A stretch of 64,000 bases of DNA from Polaribacter filamentus (GCF_002943715.1 NZ_MQUA01000013.1:2163001-2227000), one strand, 5' to 3'; counted from the stretch's first letter, positions 27,078 through 38,161 are shown. Made by a program: numbers and translations. Notes: a model not told the origin generated them from the sequence alone.

Positions 27078-27908
27078 ATGACAACTAAAAAAGAAAACAC
27101 ACTAGGAAAAGCAAAAGCAATCGTTAAAAAAATTAATACTGATTTAATTGATGCTTCTTTCAACGCTATTGAAACTACCGTAAAAACCGGTGAAAAATGG
27201 CAAAAATTAACAGCTAAATTAATAAAGAAAGCAGAACCTTTAACAAAACAACAAATTAATATGGTTGTTGAAACTGCCGAATCTATTAAAGGTCAGTTAG
27301 AAAATAGTACAGAACGTTTAAAAACATTAGTTGGCTATGACCCAAAAATGGTTGAAAACGCAAAAAAAATGATCTCTAAAAATCCTTTAGTTGAGAAAGC
27401 TGAAGCGATGAAGAACAAGATTGAGAAAGAAGTTGCAAATAATAAATTAGTAAAGAAAGCAGAAAAAATGTCTTCTAAATTAAAAAAGAATATCTCTGAA
27501 ACAATTGAAAATGTAAAAGATAAGATCGAAGATTATACAGAAGATATATTGGATGACGTGAAAGAAAAAGTAAGCGCCTTTACTGAACCAAAAAACGCTC
27601 CAATTAAAAAAGTAGTAGCAAAAAAGGCACCTACAAAAAAGAAAGTAGTCGCTAAGAAATTAGAAATCGTAGAAAAAGTAATTGTTGTAAAAACGGATGT
27701 TATCAATGATTTAAAAGTTATTAAAGGTATTGGTCCGGTTTTGGAAAAAAACTTAAATGAATTGAACATTACGTCGTACGATCAAATTTCAAAAATGACG
27801 ATTGAAGACCTAACGAAGCTACTAAATGGTGCAGGAATCAATGCCAAAATTTATGATCTTGAAGGTTGGAAAGCACAAGCAACATTGGCGTTAAAAGGAG
27901 CATTATAA
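27078..27908 (+). CDS. Phasin-like protein with C-terminal helix-hairpin-helix domain
   Basis: A 276-residue protein in three parts. Residues 1-90 are a phasin-like amphipathic helix region (FNAIETTVKTGEKWQKLTAK, QQINMVVETAESIKGQLE). Residues 90-205 are a Lys/Glu/Ala-rich linker with repeats like KKAEKMSSKLKKN and KKVVAKKAPTKKK, similar to histone-H1-like tails. Residues 210-276 are a helix-hairpin-helix domain, LKVIKGIGPVLEKNLNELNI, of the kind found in DNA-binding or ribosomal-protein-L21-fused proteins. The mix of granule-type and DNA-type parts could link storage bodies to the nucleoid, as known for PhaM/PhaF-like phasins; this is inference. Confidence 0.7.
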   Translation: MTTKKENTLGKAKAIVKKINTDLIDASFNAIETTVKTGEKWQKLTAKLIKKAEPLTKQQINMVVETAESIKGQLENSTERLKTLVGYDPKMVENAKKMISKNPLVEKAEAMKNKIEKEVANNKLVKKAEKMSSKLKKNISETIENVKDKIEDYTEDILDDVKEKVSAFTEPKNAPIKKVVAKKAPTKKKVVAKKLEIVEKVIVVKTDVINDLKVIKGIGPVLEKNLNELNITSYDQISKMTIEDLTKLLNGAGINAKIYDLEGWKAQATLALKGAL

Positions 27909-27938
27909 TAAATATAACAACATTAAAAAAATACTATT

Positions 27939-28229
27939 ATGACCACAAGAAAAATAAGCACAGTAAAATTTACAGAAAAAATTAAGACAATTTTAAAAAC
28001 TGCAAAAACATCTGTAACAAAAGCAAATGAATATGCGTTAAACACAACCGAAGAAGCAATTACAGAGACGATTAGCGTTGCAAGTGAGTGGCAACAAGTT
28101 GTTGATAAAGCATTAAAAGGCGGCGTAAAATTATTAGCTAATCAGCAAAATATTATTTTTGACACTTTAGAATCTTACAAGAATCACTTTGTTAGTGGTA
28201 AAAAAAGATTAGGCAAAATATTTGCTTAA
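27939..28229 (+). CDS. Small phasin-like helical protein B
   Basis: A 96-residue paralogue of the N-terminal region of the preceding protein: EYALNTTEEAITETISVASEWQQVVDKALKGG followed by LLANQQNIIFDTLESYKNH. No catalytic residues or signal peptide. It is 30 bp after the previous gene with no promoter box between, so the two form one transcript that ends at the hairpin after its stop. Confidence 0.65.
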   Translation: MTTRKISTVKFTEKIKTILKTAKTSVTKANEYALNTTEEAITETISVASEWQQVVDKALKGGVKLLANQQNIIFDTLESYKNHFVSGKKRLGKIFA

Positions 28230-28250
28230 ATAATATTCCCAACTTTCTAT

Positions 28251-28284
28251 AAAAACCAAGTTAATTTTTAACTTGGTTTTTTTG
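28251..28284 (+). terminator. Rho-independent terminator
   Basis: A 12-bp stem AAAACCAAGTTA / TAACTTGGTTTT with a 5-base loop and T-run, 22 bp after the phasin-like gene B. Confidence 0.88.
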
Positions 28285-28348
28285 TTTTAATACCTTGTTT
28301 TTCTTTAAACAACAAAAGGTTTCGTATTTTTACACTTTAAATCTTTAT

Positions 28349-29011
28349 ATGACAAAAAAGAAAAATATTTCTAAATTAGACGTCCTAACAATGTACATGG
28401 ATTTTGTTGTAGAAAACCAACAAAAGCCAACGGATGTAGAGGAATTCTGCGAAAGTGTCCGATTAGAAGAAGACCAATTTTACAGCCATTTTAAATCTTT
28501 AAAAAATGTAGAAAAAACAGTTTTTAAAGAACTTTTTAAAAACTCAATAGACGTTTTAAATGAAAGTGAGGAGTTTCTTGCTTTTGATAAAAAAAACAAA
28601 CTCATTAGTTTATATTTTACATTTTTCGAGAATCTAAACCTTAATAGAGAATACGTTTTAATCGCATTAAAAGGATGTAAAAACAAATTAAAATCCTTTG
28701 GAGCACTTTCTGGTTTAAAGAAAAATTTTATTGCTTTTGTAGATCATTTAGATTTATCTGAAAGCATTTTACCTATTGATGGTTTAGAAAAAGTACAAAG
28801 AAAATTCATTAACGAATCTGCTTGGATTCAACTTTATTTAACCATACAATTTTGGTTAGATGATACTTCTGAATCTTTCGAAAAAACAGATATTTTAATA
28901 GAAAAATCAATCAACACCAGTTTCGAACTTATAGAAAACAAATTTTTAAAGAATGTGTTTGACTTAGGAAAGTTTGTTTATCAAGAAAAGTTTCAAAAAA
29001 AGGTGATTTAA
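28349..29011 (+). CDS. TetR-family-like transcriptional regulator
   Basis: A 220-residue protein. The start MTKKKNISKLDVLTMYMDF is chosen over an upstream in-frame codon. The first ~60 residues are compatible with a TetR helix-turn-helix (KPTDVEEFCESVRLEEDQFYSHF with KNVEKTVFKELF as the following helix), and the rest is an all-helical ligand domain. This TetR type next to an ABC1 kinase is a recurrent Flavobacteriia pair (recalled). The stop is 2 bp from the kinase start. It is a candidate binder of the duplicated operator upstream. Confidence 0.72.
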   Translation: MTKKKNISKLDVLTMYMDFVVENQQKPTDVEEFCESVRLEEDQFYSHFKSLKNVEKTVFKELFKNSIDVLNESEEFLAFDKKNKLISLYFTFFENLNLNREYVLIALKGCKNKLKSFGALSGLKKNFIAFVDHLDLSESILPIDGLEKVQRKFINESAWIQLYLTIQFWLDDTSESFEKTDILIEKSINTSFELIENKFLKNVFDLGKFVYQEKFQKKVI

Positions 29012-29013
29012 GT

Positions 29014-30324
29014 ATGAAAAAAGCAAGTAAAATTCCCATTTCAAAAATACAACGTGCAACTAAATTAGTGGCAACTGGTGCCAAGGTTGGTGTAAATTAT
29101 TTAAAATATTACGGTAACAAAATTACAAATACAGAAGAAGAAGCCAGAGATAAATTAAACAAATCGAATGCAGAAGACATTTATGACAGCCTAAAAGACT
29201 TAAAAGGAAGTCCGCTTAAAGTTGCGCAAATGTTAAGTATGGATAAAAGCTTTTTGCCACGAGCGTATGTAGAGAAATTTTCTCTAGCGCAGTTTTCTGT
29301 GCCTCCACTTTCTGAAGCATTAGTTTTAAAAACGTTCAAAAAAAGTTTTGGGAAATTTCCATCAGAAATTTATGACGAATTTGACTTAAAAGCATACAAT
29401 GCAGCAAGTATTGGGCAAGTTCATAAAGCTAAAAAAGACGGAAAAGAACTGGCTGTAAAAATTCAATATCCAGGAATTGCAGACAGCATAAAATCTGATT
29501 TAGCATTATTAAAACCTTTTGTTCTAAGAATGTTCAACATGAAAGGTAAAATGTCTGATGATTATTTTCTTGAAGTTCAAGATAAATTATTAGAAGAAAC
29601 AGATTATATTTTAGAAATAGATCAGAGTCAAGAAATTGCAGATGCGTGCAAACATATCCCAAATTTAATGTTTCCGAACTATTATAAAGATTTGTCTTCT
29701 AAACAGATTATTACCATGGATTGGATGAAGGGAATTCATCTTTCTGAGTTTACGAATATCAATACAAGTCAAGAAAAATCAAATAGTTTAGGTCAGGCTT
29801 TGTGGGACTTTTATATGTTTCAAATTCATAATTTAAAGAAAGTGCATGCAGATCCCCATCCAGGAAACTTTTTAATTTCTGAAGATGTGCAACTAATTGC
29901 ATTAGATTTTGGTTGTATAAAAATAATTCCATTAGATTTTTATACTCCGTATTTCGTTTTGGCAAGAGAAGATACCTTAGCTGATAAAAAGCTTTTCGAA
30001 GAAAAAATGTATGAATTAGAGATTTTATTACCATCAGACAGTAAAGAAGAATCAACCTTTTTTAGTGCGATGTTTCATGAAATGTTAAGTATTTTTACAC
30101 AACCTTTTCATGCAGAAACGTTTGATTTTTCTAGTGAAGAATTTTTTGCTCAAATATCAGAATTTGCCGATAAGTTTGCAAAAAGCACCGAGTTAAGGTC
30201 TTACAATGCAAGCAGAGGTTCTAAGCATTTTATTTATATGAATAGAACGTTTTTTGGTTTGTATAACTTAATGTTCGATTTAAAAGCAAAAGACATTAAA
30301 ATTAATAATTTCATCAATTTATAA
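29014..30324 (+). CDS. ABC1/AarF/UbiB-family kinase-like protein
   Basis: A 436-residue atypical kinase. Motifs in order: LKGSPLKVAQMLSMD (the KxGQ helix, here KVAQ), ASIGQVHKA (A-rich nucleotide loop), LAVKIQYPG (lysine), HADPHPGNF (catalytic loop) and ALDFGCIK (metal-binding DFG). Characterised homologues support ubiquinone or isoprenoid-lipid homeostasis. It has no signal peptide. The Gly-to-Ala change in the KxGQ motif is worth noting. It is co-transcribed with the TetR-like gene. Confidence 0.88.
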   Translation: MKKASKIPISKIQRATKLVATGAKVGVNYLKYYGNKITNTEEEARDKLNKSNAEDIYDSLKDLKGSPLKVAQMLSMDKSFLPRAYVEKFSLAQFSVPPLSEALVLKTFKKSFGKFPSEIYDEFDLKAYNAASIGQVHKAKKDGKELAVKIQYPGIADSIKSDLALLKPFVLRMFNMKGKMSDDYFLEVQDKLLEETDYILEIDQSQEIADACKHIPNLMFPNYYKDLSSKQIITMDWMKGIHLSEFTNINTSQEKSNSLGQALWDFYMFQIHNLKKVHADPHPGNFLISEDVQLIALDFGCIKIIPLDFYTPYFVLAREDTLADKKLFEEKMYELEILLPSDSKEESTFFSAMFHEMLSIFTQPFHAETFDFSSEEFFAQISEFADKFAKSTELRSYNASRGSKHFIYMNRTFFGLYNLMFDLKAKDIKINNFINL

Positions 30325-30374
30325 AAAGTTTATTATTTTAGTAAAATAATTTTTAAAAAAATCAATTAAAATAT

Positions 30375-30980
30375 ATGCTAATTATAGGTATTGCAGGTGG
30401 AACTGGAAGTGGCAAAACGACAGTGGTAAGGCAAATTATAAAACATTTACCTACTGATGAAGTTTGTGTAATATCACAAGACTCTTATTATAAAGTTACA
30501 GATAGTTTGTCTTATGAAGAACGAAAAAAGATAAATTTTGATCATCCAAGAGCGATTGATTTTGAGTTAATCGTAAAACATTTAATTGCATTAAAAGCTG
30601 GTGAAATTATAGAACAGCCTATTTATTCTTTTGTAACCCACAATAGAACGATAGATACTTTAAAAACACATCCTCGAAAAGTTGTCATTGTAGAAGGAAT
30701 TTTAATTTTTAACAGTGAAGAATTGCGCAATTTGTTTGATATTAAAATATTTGTACATGCAGATACTGATGAACGTTTAATACGAAGAGTTAGAAGAGAT
30801 ATTAACGAAAGAGGAAGAGATATTGACGAAGTTTTGAATAGATACCAAGACACTTTAAAGCCTATGCATCAACAATTTATAGAGCCAACAAAGAATTATG
30901 CAGATATTATTATCCCTAATGATCGTTTTAATACTGTAGCCATAGATATTGTTAGAACTGTAATAAATGAACGTTTATAA
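30375..30980 (+). CDS. udk: Uridine kinase
   Basis: A 201-residue kinase that phosphorylates uridine and cytidine in pyrimidine salvage. The P-loop GIAGGTGSGKTTV is at residues 4-16; DSYYK and FDHPRAIDF are substrate-binding blocks; RRVRRDINERGRD is the lid. It starts a run of four closely packed genes; the next begins immediately after the stop. Confidence 0.95.
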   Translation: MLIIGIAGGTGSGKTTVVRQIIKHLPTDEVCVISQDSYYKVTDSLSYEERKKINFDHPRAIDFELIVKHLIALKAGEIIEQPIYSFVTHNRTIDTLKTHPRKVVIVEGILIFNSEELRNLFDIKIFVHADTDERLIRRVRRDINERGRDIDEVLNRYQDTLKPMHQQFIEPTKNYADIIIPNDRFNTVAIDIVRTVINERL

Positions 30981-31319
30981 ATGAAGTTTTTTGATCGTTT
31001 AAAGAAGAATCCGTTTTATAAAATTCTTACAAACATTTTTGTGCTATTTTTTATTCCTTTTATAATATGGATGCTTTTTTTTGATGATAATTCATATTTA
31101 GTCCATCGGGAATTTAACAAGGAAATTGAAGATTTAGAAAGCACGATCACTTTTTATGAAGAGAAATTATTTTTAGACAAAGAGATGATCAAAAACCTTC
31201 AAGATTCTTTACAATTAGAGCGTTTTGCAAGAGAAAAATATTTAATGAAAAAAGAAAACGAAGATATTTATATTATTGAATTTGATACCATAAAAAATAA
31301 TGAGCAATTTTCTATTTGA
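30981..31319 (+). CDS. FtsB/DivIC-like septum formation initiator
   Basis: A 112-residue bitopic membrane protein: short cytoplasmic N-terminus, one transmembrane helix at ~17-36 (LFFIPFIIWMLFF), then a coiled coil (EFNKEIEDLESTITFYEEKL) and the ERFAREKYLMKKENEDIYII motif typical of the FtsB/DivIC family. It acts in the divisome. It starts with no gap after udk and its last 20 bp overlap the start of mutA. Confidence 0.85.
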   Translation: MKFFDRLKKNPFYKILTNIFVLFFIPFIIWMLFFDDNSYLVHREFNKEIEDLESTITFYEEKLFLDKEMIKNLQDSLQLERFAREKYLMKKENEDIYIIEFDTIKNNEQFSI

Positions 31320-32655
31320 TGAATTTGAACCAGTAACTCCTTCGGCTTGGAAACAAAAAATTCAAGTAGATTTAAAAGGAGCTGATTATAATGAAACCCT
31401 ACTTTACAAAACGGATGAAGGTATTATTGTAAGGCCTTTTTACACAAAAGAAGACCGAACAAATTCAAAAATAAATCTTCCTAAAAAAGGATTTAATATT
31501 TGTCAAACTATTTTTATTGATGATGAAAAAATAGCAAATTCTTTAGCTTTAGATGTTTTAAAAAGAGGCGCAAATTCCATTCAATTTAAAGCAGTAAAAA
31601 AGTTTGATTATCAGAAGGTTTTAAAAAATATAGACATTAAGTCGAATACTATTTATTTTCAATTGTCTTTTTTGGATGATGACTTTCAAATAGAACTTTC
31701 TACCTTTTGCGATTCAGAAACTGTTTATTTTCAAACTGATATTCTTGGCAATTTAGCTGAGAATGGCAATTGGTTTATCAGCCTTAAAGAAGATCACAGA
31801 AAGCTAGAAAACATGGTTTCCTCAACCAAAAACTGTATTTCAGTTTCCGGTGATTTGTATCAAAATTCCGGAGCAAATAGTGCACAGCAGTTAGCTTACA
31901 CACTTGCACATGCAAATGAATATTTAGCTCATTTTGGAAAAGCGGCTGCAGATAAAATCCATTTTACTTTTTCTGTGAGTAGTAATTACTTTTTTGAAAT
32001 TGCTAAATTACGAGCCTTTAGAATTTTATGGGAAACGCTTTTAAATGAATATGAAGTAAAAAATGTAGCCGCACATATTTTTACGCAACCTAGTTTGCGA
32101 AACAAAACATTATATGATTACAATGTGAATATGCTGCGAACTACCACAGAATGTATGAGCGCTATTTTAGGTGGTTCCAGCACAATTTCTAATGTTTCTT
32201 ATGATGCTATTTATCATAAATCGAATGAATTTGGAAATCGGATTTCTAGAAATCAGTTGCTAATTTTGCAACAAGAAAGTTACTTACAAGAAGCACAAAA
32301 TTTTGCTGATGGCTCTTATTACATTGAAACAATTACAGAGCAATTAGCCGAAAAAGCATTGTTAATTTTTAAACAAATCGAAAAAGCTGGCGGATTTTTA
32401 CATCAACTAAAAGCGGGAGCCATCCAAAAGAAAATATCCGAAAGCGCTTTAAAAGAGGATGAAAACTTCACGAGCAAAAAAATTATTTTATTAGGATCAA
32501 ATATGCAATTAAATGCAGCCGATAAAATGAAACATGACTTAGAATTGTATCCTTTTGTAAAACAGCGAAACATTAAAACGATACTTATACCCATTAATAG
32601 AAAACGCCTTTCTGAAACTTTAGAAAAAGAAAGATTAGCCCAAGAAAATGTCTAG
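31300..32655 (+). CDS. mutA: Methylmalonyl-CoA mutase small subunit
   Basis: A 451-residue subunit homologous to the TIM-barrel half of the mutase but without a cobalamin domain. The N-terminal block [31 protein letters not shown] is split here by nothing and matches the family. [20 protein letters not shown] and [22 protein letters not shown] are core-barrel blocks. It pairs with the B12-carrying large subunit encoded next, with an 8-bp overlap, to isomerise succinyl-CoA and methylmalonyl-CoA. Confidence 0.9.
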   Translation: MSNFLFDEFEPVTPSAWKQKIQVDLKGADYNETLLYKTDEGIIVRPFYTKEDRTNSKINLPKKGFNICQTIFIDDEKIANSLALDVLKRGANSIQFKAVKKFDYQKVLKNIDIKSNTIYFQLSFLDDDFQIELSTFCDSETVYFQTDILGNLAENGNWFISLKEDHRKLENMVSSTKNCISVSGDLYQNSGANSAQQLAYTLAHANEYLAHFGKAAADKIHFTFSVSSNYFFEIAKLRAFRILWETLLNEYEVKNVAAHIFTQPSLRNKTLYDYNVNMLRTTTECMSAILGGSSTISNVSYDAIYHKSNEFGNRISRNQLLILQQESYLQEAQNFADGSYYIETITEQLAEKALLIFKQIEKAGGFLHQLKAGAIQKKISESALKEDENFTSKKIILLGSNMQLNAADKMKHDLELYPFVKQRNIKTILIPINRKRLSETLEKERLAQENV

Positions 32656-34750
32656 AAAATCATTCGAACATATCAGTTTAAAAAATTCAGAATCTAGAAA
32701 TCACAGTTCAGGTAAACAACTCAGAACTCAGAACTCAGAACTCAGAACTTTTGCACACGAAGATTTTGTAGCAGGAATTGCCCCAAATTTAAGAGGTCCG
32801 TATGCTACAATGTACGTAATTAGACCTTGGACAATTCGCCAATATGCAGGTTTTTCTACCGCCGATGAAAGCAATGCTTTTTACAAACGAAATTTAGAAG
32901 CTGGTCAAAAAGGATTATCAGTTGCGTTTGATTTAGCAACGCACAGAGGGTATGATTCAGATCACGAACGTGTGCAAGGAGATGTTGGTAAAGCTGGTGT
33001 AGCCATTGATTCTGTAGAAGACATGAAGGTTTTGTTTGATCAAATACCTTTAGATAAAATGTCGGTTTCAATGACTATGAATGGCGCTGTTTTGCCCATT
33101 TTAGCCTTTTATATTGTCGCGGCAGAAGAGCAAGGAGTTTCTCCTGATCAACTATCTGGAACCATTCAAAATGATATTTTAAAGGAGTTTATGGTGCGAA
33201 ATACTTACATCTATCCTCCTTCTCCATCCATGAAAATTATTGCGGATATTTTTAAATATACCAGCAAAAATATGCCAAAATACAACTCTATTTCTATTTC
33301 TGGATATCACATGCAAGAAGCGGGTGCAACTGCAGAAATTGAATTGGCATATACGCTAGCAGACGGATTAGAATATATTAAAGAAGGAATTGCTGCAGGA
33401 ATGGATATCGATTCTTTTGCGCCAAGATTGTCCTTCTTTTGGGCAATTGGCATGGATCATTTTACAGAAGTTGCAAAGTTAAGAGCCGCAAGAATGTTGT
33501 GGGCAAAAATTGTAAAGAAATTCAATCCGAAAAACCAAAAATCACTCGCACTAAGAACACATTGTCAAACAAGTGGTTGGTCTTTAACAGCGCAAGATCC
33601 TTTTAACAATGTTGCAAGAACTACAATCGAAGCGATGGCTGCGGTTTTTGGAGGCACACAAAGTTTACATACAAATGCCTTGGACGAAGCAATTGCTTTA
33701 CCCACAGATTTTTCTGCACGTATTGCAAGAAACACACAAATATTTCTACAACAGGAAACGAAAATTACCAAGACCGTAGATCCTTGGGCGGGAAGTTATC
33801 ATGTTGAACAACTAACAGAGGACATTGCCAACAAAGCTTGGAAGTTGATTAAAGAAGTGGAAGATTTAGGCGGAATGACCAAAGCCATTGAAAAAGGAAT
33901 TCCGAAATTGCGAATTGAAGAAGCTGCTGCAAAAAAGCAAGCAAGAATTGATAGCGGAAAAGATGTAATTGTTGGTGTAAATAAATATCAATTAAAACAA
34001 GAAGATCCTTTACATATTTTAGAAGTTGATAATGAAGCAGTTCGTAAATCGCAAATTGAAAGATTACATCAACTAAAAGCTGATAGAAATACTGAAGAAG
34101 TTCTAAAATCTTTAGTAAATTTAACAACTGCTGCAAAATCAGGTGAAGAAAACTTACTCGAATTAGCAGTAAAAGCAGCAAGGAACAGAGCTACTTTAGG
34201 GGAAATATCCGATGCTTTAGAAGTTGTTTATGGTAGACATAAAGCAGTTACAAAAACCATATCTGGTGTGTATAGTAAAGAAATAAAAGAAGACAAACTA
34301 TTTAAAAAAGCAGCCGAATTAGCGAATAAATTTGCTGATTTAGAAGGAAGACGTCCAAGAATTATGATTGCCAAATTAGGGCAAGATGGTCACGATCGCG
34401 GTGCAAAAGTAGTTGCAACGGGTTATGCCGATTTAGGTTTTGATGTTGATATTGGTCCACTTTTTCAAACACCAAAAGAAGCTACAAAACAAGCTGTAGA
34501 AAACGATGTTCATATTTTAGGAATTTCGTCTTTAGCCGCAGGTCATAAAACATTAGTTCCGCAGGTAATAGCAGAACTTAAAAAATACGGACGAGAAGAT
34601 ATTATGGTTATTGTTGGTGGGGTAATTCCCGCGCAAGATTATCAATTTCTTTTTGATGCTGGTGCCGTTGGTGTTTTTGGCCCAGGAACTAAAATTGCAC
34701 AAGCAGCAATCGATTTATTGACTATTTTAATTGATAGTGTTGTAGAGTAA
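32648..34750 (+). CDS. mutB: Methylmalonyl-CoA mutase large subunit
   Basis: A 700-residue adenosylcobalamin enzyme. The barrel runs from [20 protein letters not shown], with [15 protein letters not shown] and [19 protein letters not shown], to ~540. The C-terminal B12 domain has the DxHxxG motif in [20 protein letters not shown] and [11 protein letters not shown]. The first ~35 residues are low-complexity because the gene contains four TCAGAAC heptamers there; the segment usually linking start and barrel in relatives seems reduced. A change of one heptamer would shift the frame unless the true start is later. Confidence 0.92.
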   Translation: MSRKSFEHISLKNSESRNHSSGKQLRTQNSELRTFAHEDFVAGIAPNLRGPYATMYVIRPWTIRQYAGFSTADESNAFYKRNLEAGQKGLSVAFDLATHRGYDSDHERVQGDVGKAGVAIDSVEDMKVLFDQIPLDKMSVSMTMNGAVLPILAFYIVAAEEQGVSPDQLSGTIQNDILKEFMVRNTYIYPPSPSMKIIADIFKYTSKNMPKYNSISISGYHMQEAGATAEIELAYTLADGLEYIKEGIAAGMDIDSFAPRLSFFWAIGMDHFTEVAKLRAARMLWAKIVKKFNPKNQKSLALRTHCQTSGWSLTAQDPFNNVARTTIEAMAAVFGGTQSLHTNALDEAIALPTDFSARIARNTQIFLQQETKITKTVDPWAGSYHVEQLTEDIANKAWKLIKEVEDLGGMTKAIEKGIPKLRIEEAAAKKQARIDSGKDVIVGVNKYQLKQEDPLHILEVDNEAVRKSQIERLHQLKADRNTEEVLKSLVNLTTAAKSGEENLLELAVKAARNRATLGEISDALEVVYGRHKAVTKTISGVYSKEIKEDKLFKKAAELANKFADLEGRRPRIMIAKLGQDGHDRGAKVVATGYADLGFDVDIGPLFQTPKEATKQAVENDVHILGISSLAAGHKTLVPQVIAELKKYGREDIMVIVGGVIPAQDYQFLFDAGAVGVFGPGTKIAQAAIDLLTILIDSVVE
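32721..32748 (+). repeat. Four tandem TCAGAAC heptamers inside mutB
   Basis: Four perfect head-to-tail copies of TCAGAAC, read as [11 protein letters not shown] within the poorly conserved N-terminus of the mutase. The unit length is not a multiple of three. Confidence 0.9.
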
Positions 34751-34942
34751 TATTTAACTTTAATAACTATAAATTTTATTTTAAAGCCTATCGATTTGTC
34801 TTGTTTCAATTAGAGTAGTCTATTAAAGTTATTCTAAAAAAGTACAAATGATATCAAATCAAAATAGCTTATTACTCAATTTTTAACACTTCTTAACAAC
34901 AAAAAACATCTTATCAGTATCAAGTCTTATTGCTTTTATCCT

Positions 34943-34950
34943 TATTTTTG
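34943..34950 (+). promoter_or_regulatory. Candidate -7 box (TATTTTTG)
   Basis: Matches TAnnTTTG 28 bp before the ccsA start, in the 227-bp gap after mutB. No well-spaced TTG was found. Confidence 0.45.
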
Positions 34951-34977
34951 CATGACTTTTAAAAGCAACAAATTCAG

Positions 34978-37900
34978 ATGAAAAAAATTTTCAATTTCCT
35001 CTACTCAACACGATTAACAGCAGTCTTATTTATTGTTTTTGCAGCTGCAATGGGCGTTGCAACTTTTATAGAAAATGACTATGGCACGCAAACTTCTAAA
35101 GCATTAGTTTATAACGCTTGGTGGTTTGAAGCGATTATGGTCTTTTTTATGATCAATTTTTTGGAAACATATTTAGATACAGATTGTACAAAAAAGAAAA
35201 ATGGGCTACATTAATGTTTCATTTATCTTTTTTATTAATTCTTGTAGGCGCTGCAGTAACAAGATATATTGGTTTTGAAGGTATTATGTTGATTGATGAA
35301 GGTCAAACTACCAGTCAATTTTTATCAGAAACCACCTACATAAATGTTATTGTTGATAATAATGAAGAGCAAAAAACAGTTCATAAACCTATTTTACTTT
35401 CTGCTTGGGGCAAAAATTCTTGGTCTTATGCAGCTGCATTTAGAGACAAAGAATACAAAGTAAATTTAGTTGATTACATCCCTTGGGCAGAGAAAAAATT
35501 AGTCGATGATGAAAATGGAGATGAGTATTTATTTTTCGTGGAATCTTCTAGCGGAAGCAGACATGAACATTATATAAAATCTGGTACGATTCAAAATATT
35601 CACAATATTCTAGTGGGGTATAATGCTCCAGACAATTCAGCATCTATAAATATTTTTAAGAGAAATGACTCCTTAAAAATTAATGCAAAAGAAGCTGGTA
35701 CTTTTCAAGTTATGGCAACCCAAGAAAAAGGAAACTTGACAAAAGACAGCACTCAAGATTTTAAATTGCGTTCTCTTTACAATGTTCATGGATTGCCTTT
35801 TGTAGTGCCTCAATACCCTAGCAAAGGAGTAATGAAAACAATTAGTGGCGTTAAAGATGACAAAATGTTAGATGTTGTTGTATTAGATATCATCACTAAT
35901 AACGAAACAAAAAGAGTAGAACTTACAGGTGGGAAATTTAATAGCGACGATACAAAAGAATTTACCTTGAATGGATTGAATTTTAGAATCTGGTATGGAG
36001 CGAAAATATTAGAAACTCCTTTTAAAGTAAAACTGAATGATTTTCAGCTAGAAAAATATCCAGGATCAGAAAGTGCTGCTTCATACGCAAGTGAAGTAAC
36101 TGTAATTGATGATAATGAAACCTTTGATTTTAAAATTTTTATGAATCATATTTTAGACCATAAAGGTTATAAGCTATTTCAGGCTAGTTATGATTTATCC
36201 GGAGAAAAAGAACAAACGCATCTTTCTGTAAATCATGATTTTTTGGGAACCTTAATTACATATTTAGGATATTCATTTTTATACACAGGTATGATTTGTA
36301 TCTTCTTTGCAAAATTTACACGATTTGATGATTTAAAAAACTCGTTAAAGAAAATTAGAAAGAAAAAAACAACAATGTCTGTTCTATTCGCTATTTTCGT
36401 ATGTTCTTTTAGTTACAGCCAACATGAAAATGGCCATGGCGCTAGCAGAATTTCTGATCAACAAGTTGATTCTATATTAAAATCTAATTTAGTTTCTTTA
36501 GAACACGCAGAAAGTTTTAACAAACTAGTAATTCAAGATGCTGGTGGACGAATGAAACCTGCGCATACTTTTGCTTCAGAACTTGTAAGAAAAGTTAGTC
36601 AAACAGAGACTTTATATGGCATGGAACCTAGTCAGGTTTTACTGTCTATTATAGAAAACCCAAAGCTTTGGTATGAAGTTCCTGCTGTTTTTTTAGAGAA
36701 AGGAAATACAAAAATTAGAGTACAATTAGGTTTACCTGAAACTGCCAAATATGCCCGTTTATCAGATTTTTTTACAGATAATGCAACTTATAAAATTAGA
36801 GAAGACGTTGCCGAAGCACAAAAGAAAAGTGTGAAGAGTTATTTTGATAAAGATTTGATTAAAATTGATAAAAGAGTTGGCTTATTATATGGTGCAATTG
36901 GTGGTGGAATTTTAAAAATTTACCCTATTCCTGGTGACGAAAATAATAAGTGGGTTTCACAACCAGAAACCTCGTCAACAGAAGGTTTTAAACCACAAGA
37001 TTCATTCTTTGTTCGCAGATCTTTAAATCTTTATGTGCAGTTATTGCAAACGGCAAAAAAAACAGGCGATTATACAAAAGCGAATCAGATTTTAGCGGGT
37101 ATAAAAAAATATCAGGAGAAATTTGGGTCAGAAGTTCTTCCTTCAGATAGGCAAGTCGAATTAGAAATCGCGTATAACAAATACAGTGTTTTTACAAAAT
37201 TGGTGCGTTATTATGGCTTTGCGAGTTTACTTTTAATACTATTTGTAGTTGCCCAGATATTTAGTACTAAAAAATGGATTAGTTATGTTGTAAAAATCTT
37301 AATTGGTGTTGCTGTCTCTTTATTTATACTGCATACTTTAGGCTTAGCTGCCAGATGGTACATTAGTGGAAACGCACCTTGGAGTAATGCATACGAATCT
37401 ATCATCTTTGTAGCCTGGGCAACCATGTTATTTGGATTATTTTTGGGTAGAAAATCTGCTTTAACCATCACTGCAACTACATTTATTACTGCAGTTACAC
37501 TATTTTTTGCAAGTCAAAGTTGGTTAGATCCAGAGATTGCAAATTTACAACCGGTATTAAATTCTTGGTGGTTAAAAGTGCATGTTTCAATAATTGTGGC
37601 AAGTTATGGTCCTTTCACTTTAGGATTAATTTTAGGAATATTCTCTCTTTTCATAATGCTTTTCACCAATGAAAATAACAAAAAAAGAATGGATGTTCAT
37701 ATTAAAGAACTTACTGTTATAAACGAAATGGCAATTACAGTTGGGCTTGTTATGCTAACAATTGGTACTTTTTTAGGCGGAATGTGGGCCAATGAGAGTT
37801 GGGGTCGTTATTGGGGTTGGGATCCAAAGGAAACTTGGGCACTAATTTCTATTATGGTGTATGCTTTTGTTTTACATATGCGTTTAATTCCTGGTTTACG

Positions 37901-38111
37901 AGGAAGATATACCTTTAATCTTTGGTCTATCATTGCATATGCATCTATTATGATGACTTATTTTGGTGTAAATTTCTATTTATCTGGATTGCATTCTTAT
38001 GCGAGTGGAGATCGAGTAATTACACCAACAACTGTATACTACTGCATAGGATTTGTTGCCATTCTTGGAACATTTTCTTGGTTTAAATATAAAAAATATT
38101 ACAAGAAATAG
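34978..38111 (+). CDS. ccsA: Cytochrome c biogenesis protein, ResB-CcsA fusion (frameshifted)
   Basis: The sequence encodes one ~1044-residue protein split by a -1 frame change. The first frame (78 codons) gives STRLTAVLFIVFAAAMGVAT; it stops at 35214. The second frame, read upstream across the junction, gives NFGNIFRYRLYKKEKW, which continues the first smoothly from MIN. A run of six T at 35157-35162 is where seven would keep the frame. The ResB-like half is followed by the CcsA half with the haem-handling WWD block SWGRYWGWDPKETWALI and ~7 membrane helices. It exports or ligates haem for cytochrome c maturation. A T-run error, a real mutation or programmed slippage are all possible. Confidence 0.85.
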
Positions 38112-38161
38112 TGTAGTACCTGCAAGTTTTCTTATCTCGAACTAGATTCAATATAAAAAGC

